The notes under the pieces are model-generated. The model saw only the letters and a program-made list of their open reading frames with translations. It was not told the DNA's origin and made no database searches. From positions 755,001 through 819,000 of the forward strand of contig CAHIKZ030000059.1 of NCBI GenBank assembly GCA_903632075.3: a stretch of DNA of 64,000 nt, written 5' to 3'. This document shows, piece after piece, positions 23,061-34,338 of the stretch. The first letter of the stretch is position 1. The number at the start of each line of letters is the position of its first letter. The position numbers and the translations under genes are program-made. Source of the stretch: Acanthosepion pharaonis (Eukaryota; Mollusca; Cephalopoda; Sepiida; Sepiidae).

Positions 23061-23069
23061 CTAGTAAGA

Positions 23070-24080
23070 CCACCTTAGTAACCGTATTTCAACTATAACA
23101 CGATGAAATCTTGTTGCTAATCTAATACTATGTTGAGCCGAATAGGAATTCTGCATCGGTAAAAAAACGAAAAACAAATATGCATCTGATGTCAATATAA
23201 ACGCAGCGGAAGGAAGTTCTTTCTCCATGAAACCAATTATCTATATCGAGGAGTTGGCAAACTTCGAATGTGTTGCACCTATCGCTTTGGGGTACGACTT
23301 TCACGAATCTCCCTGTATGTATTGGTGGCCACAATCCAACATATGATACGCAATCAAGCCAGGCACAAAGAAAAATTGTAGGAAGCCCAAGACAATGTAT
23401 TAAAGGGGAGCGAGACGAAAAAGCTATTTTTCCCAGTAAGTTTCACCCTGTACAAGGCCCGGGGCCACTTGAGTTAGAGGGTTACGTTAAGGGAGAGAAA
23501 GATAACGGTTAATTCTAGACTTCAACAAATTAAGATTGTAGTGATTAGAGAAAGATCCTCTTGGGAGTCTGTTCTATAGGGCATTGGTTCACGGGAAGAA
23601 GCTGTTTGAGTTGAATTTATTTCTCGCCTATGGAATACGGATGGAATGTGGGAAGTTTGCTACTATGGCAGTGCCATATCGGGTCCAATACGTGAAGGTC
23701 AGACATGGCGAAACCAAAGAATCTAGGTCGTCCGAGCACTTTTCTTGCTAGTAGCGATAGAGCAGTGAGAGGCTTACGACATCGCACCTGTGTGTGTGTG
23801 AGAGAGAGAGAGACATTGGAAGGCAGCACGGATGAGCAACAGCCTTAGATGCGAGCTAAAAATTTGCAAGTATGTAAATGTAACTATCTGTGAATTATTA
23901 TGACAGACACTGGAAAAGGTGGCGCATATATATGAAAGCTCATTGAAATATGACATATATTTAGCGAGGACTAAACAATGTGTTAAGAAACTGTAAAATA
24001 TTGAAAATAAGGTGCTTAGACATTTTCTAATGTTGATCTTTCTGCCTGGTTGGAGAATTCCATCACAGATGAAGAGGTGA
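23070..24080. other. Unassigned DNA with moderate GC
   Basis: The 23210-23790 part is less AT-rich and looks like an old element, but I recognise no domain. Short (TG)n(AG)n run at 23789-23812. Confidence 0.35.
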
Positions 24081-24084
24081 CTTC

Positions 24085-24345
24085 ATTAACAAAGATGTGG
24101 TTCTACAGAAAGATGATAAGCATAACAGACGGAATAGGTGTGCAAAATGATGTGGCACCATTTACCGAGGCAGAAAAAGAAAAGAAAGAAAAGAAGGCAA
24201 AAGAGAGGCGAGACCCAAAACGTGGATGATAAGCAGAACACCACGGCTAAGAGACAATGGATAAAGGATATTTTGATAAGTAACAAATGGCGAAAGAGTG
24301 TCATTACAATGACAGGGAAATTATGAGTGGATAAAGGCATCGAGT
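24085..24345 (+). mobile_element. LINE-C fragment, very decayed
   Basis: AAGATGTGGTTCTACAGAAA (24093) encodes KMWFYRKMI, the conserved block also present at 26479 and 52967. The rest is too mutated to follow, with an AAGA-rich expansion at 24172-24205. Confidence 0.4.
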
Positions 24346-24349
24346 GTGT

Positions 24350-24865
24350 TTTGGCGACGGCTGTGTTATCTGGGATGCGTAAACAAACTGCTGGTACGGA
24401 GAGGCATCTGATTATCAACCACAGACCGACTGGCCAAAGAAAAATCCGAATGAAATTGTTATTTCGATAAGTGACGGAAAACAGGTGGACTATAGGGCTT
24501 TGGATAGATATGAAAAATTAATTGTGTCAAAAACCGCACACGATGTGTCCACTGACCGATTTCTTTCGACGGAACATCTTTAGCCTGCGATAATAAAATT
24601 ATGTTATCAGAAATATGTACCGAAAGGAAATGAATGGGAACTTAGAAATGTTCTTTTCGGGGCGACGTCTGGTCGTGTTAAAAAGACCACCCATTCTGAT
24701 AATTAGCGATAAGATGACTGACGAAGCCCAGGTGTAGAACAAGAGTTATGACCACCGTCGTTCATATTGTCCTGTTTGCGGCTAGAGAAAATGATAACTG
24801 CGATTAAGAGGAAGAAAAGGAAAAGAAAAGATAATTTTTTTTTTAGTTAAGCAAGATATTTTTTT
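24350..24865. other. Unassigned DNA
   Basis: No gene seen. It may include part of the LTR that follows. Confidence 0.35.
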
Positions 24866-24869
24866 TCCT

Positions 24870-25975
24870 GAAACAAAGCCGCGGATTCGTCCAGGCCCGA
24901 CTAAGACATCATTGGTCGAGTGGTGATCACGTGACGCACGAAGGAGGCTGTCGCCGCCCATCCAGAGGATAGGTATGAGAAGCTGCTACGAAGAAGTGGG
25001 GAGGGCAGCTCACGCCCCTCTGAAGTATGGTGAGAAGGTGGGAGTAAGAAGAGGCCCCCAAAAATGGAAAAAAGTGGAAATTCCTAACCAGAAATAAAAG
25101 AGGTGGATATGTATTTAGAATTATCGAGGAACCCCCGACGCCGACAAAACCACCCCGGTTTTGGTCGGCGTCCATATAAGCGAAGTTGCAGCAGAGAGTT
25201 CGAAGCTCGCAGTGGAAGTTGGTTCCGCCTCGCAGATAGCTGACTTGAAAGATTCACGCACATTCCGGACTCTTCAATCCAAGAACAATTATTTTGAATA
25301 GCGACTTAGATCCAGACCACCAAAATAAGTTTTTTTCGACTTTCTTAAAGAGCAAACAACTTGAAGCGTTAAAACTCGCCTAACGGAAAACAACGTGTCA
25401 CAATCCATAGAACGGGTCGGGAGATAGACGCAGTCCTATGTATCGAACAACTAGACATAAAATTTATTATCTTTTTCTTTGATACCTTGAACTTTTGAGT
25501 TTTCATTTTATTTTATTTTATGCATATTTTGTGGTGTCACCCCCGTTGAACCCGATTTGCATTACGGCCCCCAACTACTGATTGATCTCGTCTGCTCAAG
25601 ATCAATTCACAACGTGGGTAGGCAGACTGGAGATCAATGCAGTTACTTTGGTAACCAGGCGTTGGAAGCGAGTTGGGAAACGACGAGGCTGATATCAAAT
25701 CTAACCAGATTCCCACCCGAATCACCAAAAGGTTAGAACGTCACATTTGGGTGCCGCGACCGATACCAAGCCAGTTTGTCGTCACATGACGAGACAACAC
25801 GACTGAGGCGACAGGCGGACGTCACGTTTGGAGCGGCGACACCCGAACGGAGCAGCGAGGAGCGAACAGCTGGCGCCGCGGCGAGGACGTCACAGTTGGT
25901 GCCGTGGTAGACCAGGATAGGACGTCACAGTTGGCACTGCGACCAGGGGACGACGTCACAATGAGAAAGCAAGGA
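24870..25975 (+). mobile_element. LTR-retrotransposon relic: LTR, primer-binding site and leader
   Basis: This is the most GC-rich stretch of the first half. A hairpin (25137-25172) sits just before TATAAG (25175), as in an LTR promoter. An A/T-rich part with ATAAAA signals follows (25455). The sequence AACGTCACA is then followed by TTTGGGTGCCGCGACC, where TGG GTGCCGCGAC (25748) would be the primer-binding site complementary to a tRNA 3' end, and the LTR would end in CA at 25745. Similar ACGTCAC...TTGG units recur downstream to 25960. No gag/pol follows and no second LTR is seen. Exact LTR start is unknown; gypsy- or BEL-type is a guess. Confidence 0.45.
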
Positions 25976-26199
25976 TCAAAAAGAGGAAGTTAGAATTGTT
26001 GTTGCACATAATGAGGAAACAAGAGATTTTGAAACTCACAGGATTAACAGGTAAAAAGAGCTGGTGAGATACAGTGAGTAACATACCCAACATTCAAATC
26101 GATGACAGATTACGTACAAGTAGGGGAGCGAGAAGAGGGGACGAAGCATAAATTACAAGAAGACATAATGCATGATCATCAGTAAAAAGATGACTCCAA

Positions 26200-26835
26200 A
26201 ATGCGATTTGCAGGTCGGGGTCACTATAAATCAATCAGATTCGGAAGTTTAAATATCTGGAAAGTATTTTGACGGAGGACGGTAAGTGCGAAACTAAGAT
26301 CGGAAGACATATTGGGATGGCCAAGGCCGCATTTCAAAAACGGTGCAGATTATTGCGAGACAACAGGATTTCTTTGGTTACAAAGTAAAGAGTACTGAGC
26401 TGCTACGTGACATCTGTCATCTTTTACGGCAGCGAATGTTGGACAGTCTCCTCAAATGTGAAGAAGTGGCCACGGAGATATGGTTCTACAGAAGGATGCT
26501 ATGTATATCATGGATCGAGTGTGTGTGCAACGATAAGGCTTCGAGAGAGGATGCAAACAAGAAGGAAGCTTATACTTAACATGAGGAAGAGGTAGATGAA
26601 ATTTTTGGGACACGTAATGAGAAAGGAAGGTCTGAAGAATCCGATACTCACCGGACGAATAGAGGTAAAGAGAGACAAGGGAAAGCAACGCATGGCATTC
26701 TTGGCGGGCTTAAGCAAGTGGATAAGAGAACGTGGTCTGGGGAGGCGGCATATTGACGAAATAGTGAGAGCTACAAAGGAAAGGTGTAGTGGAGAGCCAT
26801 GATCGCCTACCTCCTGAAGGAACACAGCACATAAA
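26200..26835 (+). mobile_element. LINE-C 3' end (RTE/jockey-like ORF2 C-terminus)
   Basis: Frames give FKYLESILTEDGKCETKIG-like residues (about 26250), IGMAKAAFQKR, VIFYGSECWTVSSNV (26416), EIWFYRRMLCISW (26473) and FLGHVMRKEGLKNPILTGRI (26602). The last piece (26596-26802) is open for 68 codons. This order is the connection/thumb and C-terminal region of endonuclease-RT LINEs common in molluscs. Two frameshifts and a stop. It begins about 230 bp after the LTR relic. Confidence 0.75.
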
Positions 26836-26839
26836 AAGT

Positions 26840-27895
26840 AAAAGAAAAGAAGGGGCTGTAAGGTGATAATTAATGCTAAATGCTACAACGTCTAGGTATC
26901 TGTTGATAGTCATAAATGATCGCGTCTTGAAGTAACAGGACACATAAAAAAATAATGTCGTTCAGTCATTAGCGATAACAAGCTTTCTATGAAAATATAT
27001 GAAATTGTCTTTCTTTTCTTACGAGCGAACTCAAAGGTTCAACCACTTTCTCCGAATTCTTCCCGTATCTCACTATAATCATTAGTTAATTTCTAAAAGA
27101 ACATAACTAGTTACGACCGATATCCGGCATCTAACCTCAAAATGTGCCACTATAATACTCTAACACGAGTTTTGAATGTGAGCATTCTCATTGGTTTGAT
27201 TTTTTTTACAGTATATCAACCACAATGGGTTATTTAATGCTGACAAGTTTTTAATTGCTGGTAATATTTTTTTTCAAAAATGTATTGCTGATAATAATGT
27301 ATTGTGGTTAAAAAGTTTTTCCTTCAAAAATTCATTGCTGGTAATAATTTTTTACAAAAATGTATTGCTGGTATTAAACCCTATTTTTACATTTTCATAC
27401 TGTTTTGACCCTATTGTGGGGGTTAACTATTTGCCCATATCTGGGACCCTAACAGACCTGGGAACACCAACAATTAAGAAGTTCCACGCTCCTCCAACTC
27501 TCCTGGACAGAGGCTTGCTGTTGGATATAGTTTATCGTCTTACCCAGGACGCGGATGTAGATTAGTAAAAACCAAACGACATATGCTTCAAAAGTAGCTC
27601 TTATTTATTCTAGGATTACACAAGAGAGAACACAAAAATAATTTAGAAGAGAGTAGTTTTTCGCGATTTACGCTTATACTATGAGAAGCTTTCACAAATC
27701 AACCCCAGATATAGAGCCCAATCCCGTTCCAGTTATATGATTATAGCTAGCCAGAACGTTCTAAAAATTATTGAAACTTTCAGAAGCTAGAAAGATCTAG
27801 AGAATTCTCCTTCAGCAAGCCAGCGCTGAATTTATCTGGGAAATAGATTAGTATCAAAACATCGACGTCCACAAAAACAAAATCTGAAGGGAAGA
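26840..27895. other. Unassigned DNA with short tandem similarity
   Basis: At 27250-27380 the motif ATTGCTGGTAATAATTTTTT recurs about four times in imperfect form. At 27395-27460 a block with GGGGGTTAACTATTTGCCCA recurs at 50278. Confidence 0.45.
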
Positions 27896-27962
27896 AAAAT
27901 AATTTCCTTTGACTTTTAAAAATAATTTCCTTTGACATTTAAAAATAATTTCCTTTGATTTC
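27896..27962. repeat. Tandem repeat, period about 23 bp, 3 units
   Basis: AAATAATTTCCTTTGACTTT repeats three times with small changes. Confidence 0.85.
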
Positions 27963-28768
27963 TAGAAAAACAAAACAATTGAGGAATAACAATTACTGAC
28001 CAAAGACAAAAAAGAGTCAACATTTTGATACACAGTGTAATTTCATTTCAAATTTCTAATTAAAATGAGTATTACTTACGATAACCATTGCGGACTTTAT
28101 GTACCCAAAGCTGCATTAAGAGGCATGAAAATAATTGAAAGAGGAAAATAATTCTAGTTATATATGCACAAAAAGATATATATATATATACCAAGAAAGA
28201 ATGTTAGAGGAAAGTTTTTGCGCTCAAGGCAAAGTGATCCATGTATATACGCGTCAAATCGTAACTCCAGATCTGTTTGTCGAACGCACGTACATTTCTC
28301 GCCAGTTAATTTCGTGCGAATTTAGCCGACGAAAAAAGAATAATGTAATTGCCTCTGTGTTATTTGTTATACAATTCTTTGACAGGAAAAAAAATCATAT
28401 TAAAGCAAAACAATTCATTGAAATATTGATTCTGAAGTTCGCCTTGATTTGCTTCCTGCAGCTTCAGATGTCATTTATACGTTAAGTGAGGAAGTAAATC
28501 TAATGCCATTTCCATTCTGTGTTTTCTAATAGGAGTTCAGGCTGTCGCATCGAGAAGAGGCTACCGACACACGCATTTGTTTATTTTTCCACCGATATGT
28601 TGGCTTCTCTCTCGCACACATGCACACATTATAAAAGTGAGGTTGAAATTTCATGGACAAAAAAAATAGCTTGTCCCTTAAAGAAAAGTAGAAACAAAAC
28701 AAAACAAAAAAAAGCAACAAATAATCTGATGTTTGGGAAATGCGTGACGTGGAGAAATATTATCACTT
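27963..28768. other. Unassigned DNA
   Basis: A block at 27975-28045 (CTGACCAAAGACAAAA...GTCAACAT) is shared with 60860-60935. The 116-codon frame at 28135-28485 has no recognisable domain. Confidence 0.4.
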
Positions 28769-28769
28769 C

Positions 28770-28854
<85 letters not shown>
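28770..28854. repeat. (CA)n(TA)n microsatellite
   Basis: About 25 CA units followed by about 17 TA units, ending at the left end of the next MITE. Confidence 0.95.
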
Positions 28855-28859
<5 letters not shown>

Positions 28860-29413
28860 GTGTATAAAAAATACTTTTAGAAACCTTGTGTCCGGGTTCC
28901 ACACAGCAAAACAAAGAAATGTCTATATATGTGTGCGCAAAACCTTCGTCTTTACGGTATAGATGTTAGATGTTCAAGCCAAGAAAAATAATTTTACAAA
29001 CTTTGAAGCTGATCCTGTCTCAGCAACGCAACGATAAACAACAGCAAAAATTGGATGGATCGGCTGCCTTCGTTCTGAAAACGCAATGTGATACAAGCGT
29101 TCAGCCTCGAATCCATTACTGTTCGCGCGGCCGTCTGGTAAAAAATCATATCTGATTGTTCGCGATATGAATATCCTGCCATTGTTAAACGAAACACTGC
29201 TCCGTTATCTCACTACTATACACATTAAATGTTGCCGACAGACGAGACATAGATGTACACAAATGACAAATGCAAAATTTTCCACATAAAACAGTAAACA
29301 TACTTAATAACTCAAGAATGAAGGATTAAGTGTTTAGATGGAATTTTATTCTTGTTTTTATGCAAGAAACCCGCTCCTAAAGTTTGAAAAATATTTTGAT
29401 ATACCCTGTGTAT
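28855..29413. mobile_element. MITE candidate with CAGAGTGTATAAAAAA ends
   Basis: The left end CAGAGTGTATAAAAAATAC and the inverted right end (ATTTTGATATACCCTG, 29394-29410) match over about 30 bp with roughly 75 per cent identity. TA lies outside both ends, as for Tc1/mariner insertion. The 0.56-kb interior has no transposase. Confidence 0.5.
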
Positions 29414-29489
29414 GTGTGTTTCTATTCATATATGAAGTCTCCACAAATATTCTTAAATGCCTCTAATTGATAACAGAAGGCATTGGTTT

Positions 29490-29760
29490 ATACCAACGGC
29501 TTCTCATATTTAATACTTCTCGTTTTCAGTGACACGTGGTCATGTGTGATGTCACGAGCTGCGCTGAGATTTTGGCTTCCGCGTCTCGTATAAAATAGTT
29601 TGTTGTTGCTTTGAAATTTTTCATGCAACAAAAACAGACTATCATTACTGTTTTTGTCCCTGTATTGTTCAATATATTGAAATGCAACTGTCATCTTTGA
29701 TAATGGCTTATGTAAGCCGAAAGCTTAGATAGGATTAAAAAACATGTATCAATATGGTGA
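29490..29760 (+). mobile_element. Promoter-bearing repeat end, possibly Penelope-like
   Basis: A GC-richer promoter-like block (CACGTGGTCATG, then GATGTCACGAGC) is followed by TATAAAA (29589-29595). About 115 bp later lies GGCTT-ATGT-AAGCC, a perfect 5-bp stem, followed directly by GAAA (29719-29722), resembling stem II and the GAAA core of a hammerhead ribozyme; the expected CTGANGA upstream is degenerate (TTGATAA). Penelope-like terminal repeats are known to carry hammerhead motifs, but the assignment here is inference. Confidence 0.3.
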
Positions 29761-29869
29761 TTTCCTTTCGTCTCAATGATAATGTTATTAAGCTTATCAG
29801 ACAATATGAAAGGAACTTACTTAAAATAAACAGACAAAACTTCTCTATATTGTTTAATGAAGCATGCAT

Positions 29870-29872
<3 letters not shown>

Positions 29873-29942
<70 letters not shown>

Positions 29943-30165
29943 CGTGTGCGTGTGTGCGCGCATATGTATATAGCTGAGTGGGCATATATATATACATATA
30001 TATATATGCGTGCACATATCAATGCTTCTGAATGTGTGCACATACATATGTGCGTGCGAATGTGTGCATATATATGTGTATATATGTGTGTGTTCGTATG
30101 CATATATGTGTGCGTGTGTATGTGTCCATATGTATGACGGTGTGTGTGTGTGTGTGAGTGTGTGT
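29873..30165. repeat. (TA)n(TG)n complex microsatellite
   Basis: About 36 TA units pass into TG/CG and mixed TATG repeats to 30165. The long open frames here are artefacts. Confidence 0.95.
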
Positions 30166-30169
30166 ATGT

Positions 30170-30768
30170 AAAGCCTATTTCGGCGGCCGATGATATCGGT
30201 TGTCTATCTTATCAACTCTTAATCAAGTTAACTGTGAAAGCTAACAAATCAACCCAAATCCAATTTGCTGAAATCAGCTAATATTAGGTTTATATATTTC
30301 AATATTTCAGCGAGACAAAAGGCACGAAATGGCGAGGAAGTATCTGTCTGAAAGGGAAGAAGTTTTATTTAAAAAAAAAGAATATTAACATTATGACACA
30401 AACTTGGAGTTATACGAAAAGAATTAATTTTTAATTTAATACTAAATAAGAAATAAAAAACGAATCCAAAATTAAATCTAAAATATATTCAAGCAGTTGG
30501 AAGTTTATAAATTATAATTAATATAGTATAAGAAAGTTTTAGATGCGGCGGAATCAATATGGAATTTAGAATTAGGTTTTCATTTTTGTGTCCACATTTG
30601 AAGAGTTAGAGGGGGTGATTTTATGTAGCAAATTTAAGTAAAACTATAGAATGGAAAATTGAATTTTTTATATCGACATTTTAGCACTAATTCATTACTC
30701 TGATTCAATAGTTGGCTTAAATTATTGTATTATATTATGTTACTTTTTCTTGTAAACATAAATCACAC

Positions 30769-30770
<2 letters not shown>
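30170..30770. other. AT-rich DNA, no gene seen
   Basis: Nothing recognisable. Confidence 0.45.
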
Positions 30771-30773
<3 letters not shown>

Positions 30774-30838
<65 letters not shown>

Positions 30839-30850
30839 TGTGTGTGTGTG
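30774..30850. repeat. (TA)n(TG)n microsatellite
   Basis: About 29 TA units followed by CAGTG and a short TG run. Confidence 0.95.
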
Positions 30851-30854
30851 GTTC

Positions 30855-31598
30855 GCGTTTCAGAATCAGAAAAATTCTAATAGATTTAAGTACTCTTACT
30901 GAAAACTCCTCTCTCCAAAATGGCAGAAGATAAAATATCTCTTACAAATGAAATTTTCAAGGCTCACCTCAGAATATGAGCGACCATTTTTTCTCTCCAC
31001 AAAAGGAATATTTGATAATTGGTAAAATATATATTACCCAATAAGCTTGCGATTAATACATCTAAATTGTACATTCATCTGAAGGCTATAATTTATTATT
31101 AATAAGATCAGTTCTTTTTCACTAACAAGTCTTTCAGTCAACCTTTGACAGTTTGTTTCATCGATCGTATTTTAAACAAATGTAATTGAAATTCTCACAA
31201 TAATTTATGACACATATCTTTCGCATATTTATTCGAGTATACAATATTACCAAAATTATGGTTAGCGATAAAAACAACATTCTGCTAATTTGTTTACATT
31301 CGGCGTAAGTAGCAACTAACTTCCTTGATATTATTTCATGTGGCTGACTGCTGGATTTTCATACACACGGAGAAAAAAAAATGTAAGTGTGTGTCACATA
31401 GATTTACACACATATAGACGTATCTTGCCCTTATCCTATACTAACGCGATTCATTCGGTAGTACTATAAAAACATGCAAGAGAATATTTAGTGTAAATTT
31501 GTTCTCAATAAATACTTGTAATTCATTTCTTTCAATTTGAAAGAAAAATAATACTTATATAAATAAAATATGTATATATATTTTTTTCTTTTTCTTTG
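30855..31598. other. AT-rich DNA, no gene seen
   Basis: Nothing recognisable. Confidence 0.45.
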
Positions 31599-31600
31599 CT

Positions 31601-31850
31601 TCACTTTTGTAAGTAGGTATTCTACACAGTGATATTAGAAGGTCTGCCAGGAATGGTGAGATGTTGTAATAGACGGGGCGCAAATTTACTGTAGAAAAGG
31701 AGAAAATAATTCACTACGACGTAAATGTCTAGACACTGACTTAATCACAAGGTGATCTACAGTAAATTAGTGGCCTGACTCTTTCAACATTTCGCCATTC
31801 CTGGCGGATCTTCTAATATCTATGTGTGGAATACCTACTTACAAAAGTGA
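31601..31850. mobile_element. Foldback MITE 1
   Basis: Two arms of about 94 bp (31601-31694 and 31757-31850) are inverted repeats of each other with roughly 85 per cent identity, sharing for example TTTTGTAAGTAGGTATTC and ATATTAGAAG. A 62-bp loop has no coding capacity. A transcript would form a long hairpin. Confidence 0.8.
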
Positions 31851-32025
31851 TGGAATGTAAAAGATTAAATGAATTCAGCTAGATTAAGAAAAATCTAAAA
31901 TCCCCAGCATACCACTGTCTTCGCATGTGTATTCCTACCAAGAAAACAAATTTAGTGCAATGAAATCCTGAAAGACGAAATTTATCTCAAGTAAACCTTT
32001 TGAACTTTCTCATACAGTTTCCTCA

Positions 32026-32080
<55 letters not shown>
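32026..32080. repeat. (TA)n microsatellite
   Basis: About 27 TA units with one TG interruption at 32038. Confidence 0.95.
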
Positions 32081-32083
<3 letters not shown>

Positions 32084-32188
32084 AATATTATAAATCCGTT
32101 GGTATATAATTCAAGTGGATCCTAGTAATATAAAATATTAAAAATGATCCACAAAAGTGCTCAAAGTATTTATTATTACAAAGTAAAT

Positions 32189-32378
32189 ATTAATACACAA
32201 TAAAACCCAAAATAACCTCATATGGAGAAAAAACCGCAATGTAATTCATCAGTCTTATTCAACCAAGGTATAGACTGAGTCCGTAAGAGATATTTTATCG
32301 AACTCAGTCCATACCGGGGTTGAATAAGAATGACGAATTATATTTACCTCATATGAGATGATTTTCGATTTTACAGTG

Positions 32379-32393
<15 letters not shown>
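32189..32393. mobile_element. Foldback MITE 2
   Basis: Arms of about 95 bp (32189-32283 and 32299-32393) are inverted repeats, sharing TCTTATTCAACC, GACTGAGT and CTCATATG, separated by only about 15 bp. Different sequence from foldback 1. The right arm enters (TA)n. Confidence 0.75.

Positions 32394-32464
<71 letters not shown>
32384..32464. repeat. (TA)n(TG)n microsatellite
   Basis: About 31 TA units then TG units at the right edge of foldback MITE 2. Confidence 0.95.
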
Positions 32465-32469
32465 CTTAG

Positions 32470-33266
32470 ATTTTCTTATTCCGATCAAACCTCTAACAAA
32501 CTACAGGAAATGCAAACGCTTTAACCTTAACACGCGTTTTCATTGAAATTCAAAAGCATAAGCTGAAAGCACAATCACATATAAAAATCTTTAAAAAAAA
32601 CATGCACTTTTTTGCATGCATTTCCACGGCATATCTAATTTTCGGAAACAAGATTTGTACGATGTAAAGAATTTCCAAAATATGTTCTTTCCATTCGTAT
32701 TTTTCGTTTTTTGTTTTGTTTTTTGTTTACCTTTCCATCCTTGTATTTCGGATTTTTATGCCTAGGCTCTAATATAGAAAACATTCTCGAAAATATACGC
32801 CGCAAATCAAATTAACACTTGAGCTGAGGGAGAAATGTTAAAAAAAAATTTTTTTTTTTTTTCAAAAATGAAGACAAGCATTGCATTTAGAGAAGAGAAG
32901 GTAGTAGATATAACGATGCTTCTGAAAAACAAACAAAAAAAGACAGCGAATGCTTTTCTTAAAATAAAGATAGAAATATTCGCAGAATTAAAAACAAACT
33001 ACCTGAAAGAAGACAAATGTTAAAGAAAAAAAATGAAACAAAAACGAAAAATAAGATGGTCATAAACGTGGCAATCGGGAAAAGACTAAATTTACAGTAT
33101 AAAAATCAAAATACATGTTTTTTTATAAATAAACATCTTAAGTAAATTAGTTGTAGAATATACGTTCGTTTGTGTGAGGGATAAAGTATATATACGTGTG
33201 TATAATTTTAAGTGAGTTTAAGAATATACCCTTATATTTCTTAATCATATCTATTATAGCAGTTTG

Positions 33267-33270
<4 letters not shown>
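32470..33270. other. AT-rich DNA, no gene seen
   Basis: Only short A-rich and T-rich runs. The open frame at 32835 is low complexity. Confidence 0.45.

Positions 33271-33271
<1 letters not shown>

Positions 33272-33320
<49 letters not shown>
33272..33320. repeat. (TA)n microsatellite
   Basis: About 24 TA units, followed at 33360-33500 by sequence weakly resembling the block at 57990. Confidence 0.95.
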
Positions 33321-33326
<6 letters not shown>

Positions 33327-33499
33327 TAAATAATATCACTTGATAATTAGTAGAGATAATTCCAAGGAGGATATTAATCCAAAGACAGCTCAATGTAAGA
33401 ACAGAGCAATATAATAATGAATACAGAATCTTTAAAAATCTATTTTGTTATAATTTATTTCATGGCCTTTACATCCATTTCTTCAGACCAGAGTTTTGT

Positions 33500-33905
33500 T
33501 TATAAATGGAGTTCAATTTATCCAGACGCAAGGAAAAAGAAAAAAAAGAGAGAAAGGTTTTAATATTAAAAAAGGGTGAATGAAAAACAAAAAAATTGTG
33601 GGTGGAGTAAGAGAAACAATGAGAGAGAGAGAGGGAGATGGAGGAGGGGAAGTGAAAGAGAGAGGGAGAGAGGGAAGCAATGGAGGAAAGTAATAAATAA
33701 GCATGAATCAGAATGGTGACTCAAATTAACTTTTTCATTCGGGACTGGACAAGTTAAAAAAAAACACAGGGGCAGGAGGGTAGTGATCACAGTAGATTAA
33801 TTGGATCGTCTAATCATTTTCCTCTAAATAGATGGGTTAAATTCAAGAAATATATTATAACCAGATGGATTTCTCCTTATATATATGCGTGCGTGTGTGC
33901 CCGTG
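33500..33905. other. Unassigned DNA with purine-rich part
   Basis: 33620-33690 is a GA-rich imperfect repeat. No gene seen. Confidence 0.45.
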
Positions 33906-33906
33906 T

Positions 33907-34269
<363 letters not shown>

Positions 34270-34336
<67 letters not shown>
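34270..34336. repeat. (CT)n(TA)n microsatellite
   Basis: About 15 CT units then 18 TA units, abutting the mariner C-terminus. Confidence 0.95.

Positions 34337-34337
<1 letters not shown>

Positions 34338-34338
<1 letters not shown>

Noticed and set aside
26508..26943. Minus-strand frames over LINE-C (26452-26943)
   Set aside because: Antisense shadows of the LINE C-terminus on the plus strand.
28135..28485. 116-codon plus-strand ORF as a gene
   Set aside because: No domain, AT-rich biased composition including a TA run, no supporting signals.
29735..30137. Frames rich in Cys/Val or His/Thr of 120-130 codons
   Set aside because: Translation of (TG)n/(CA)n repeats; no domain.
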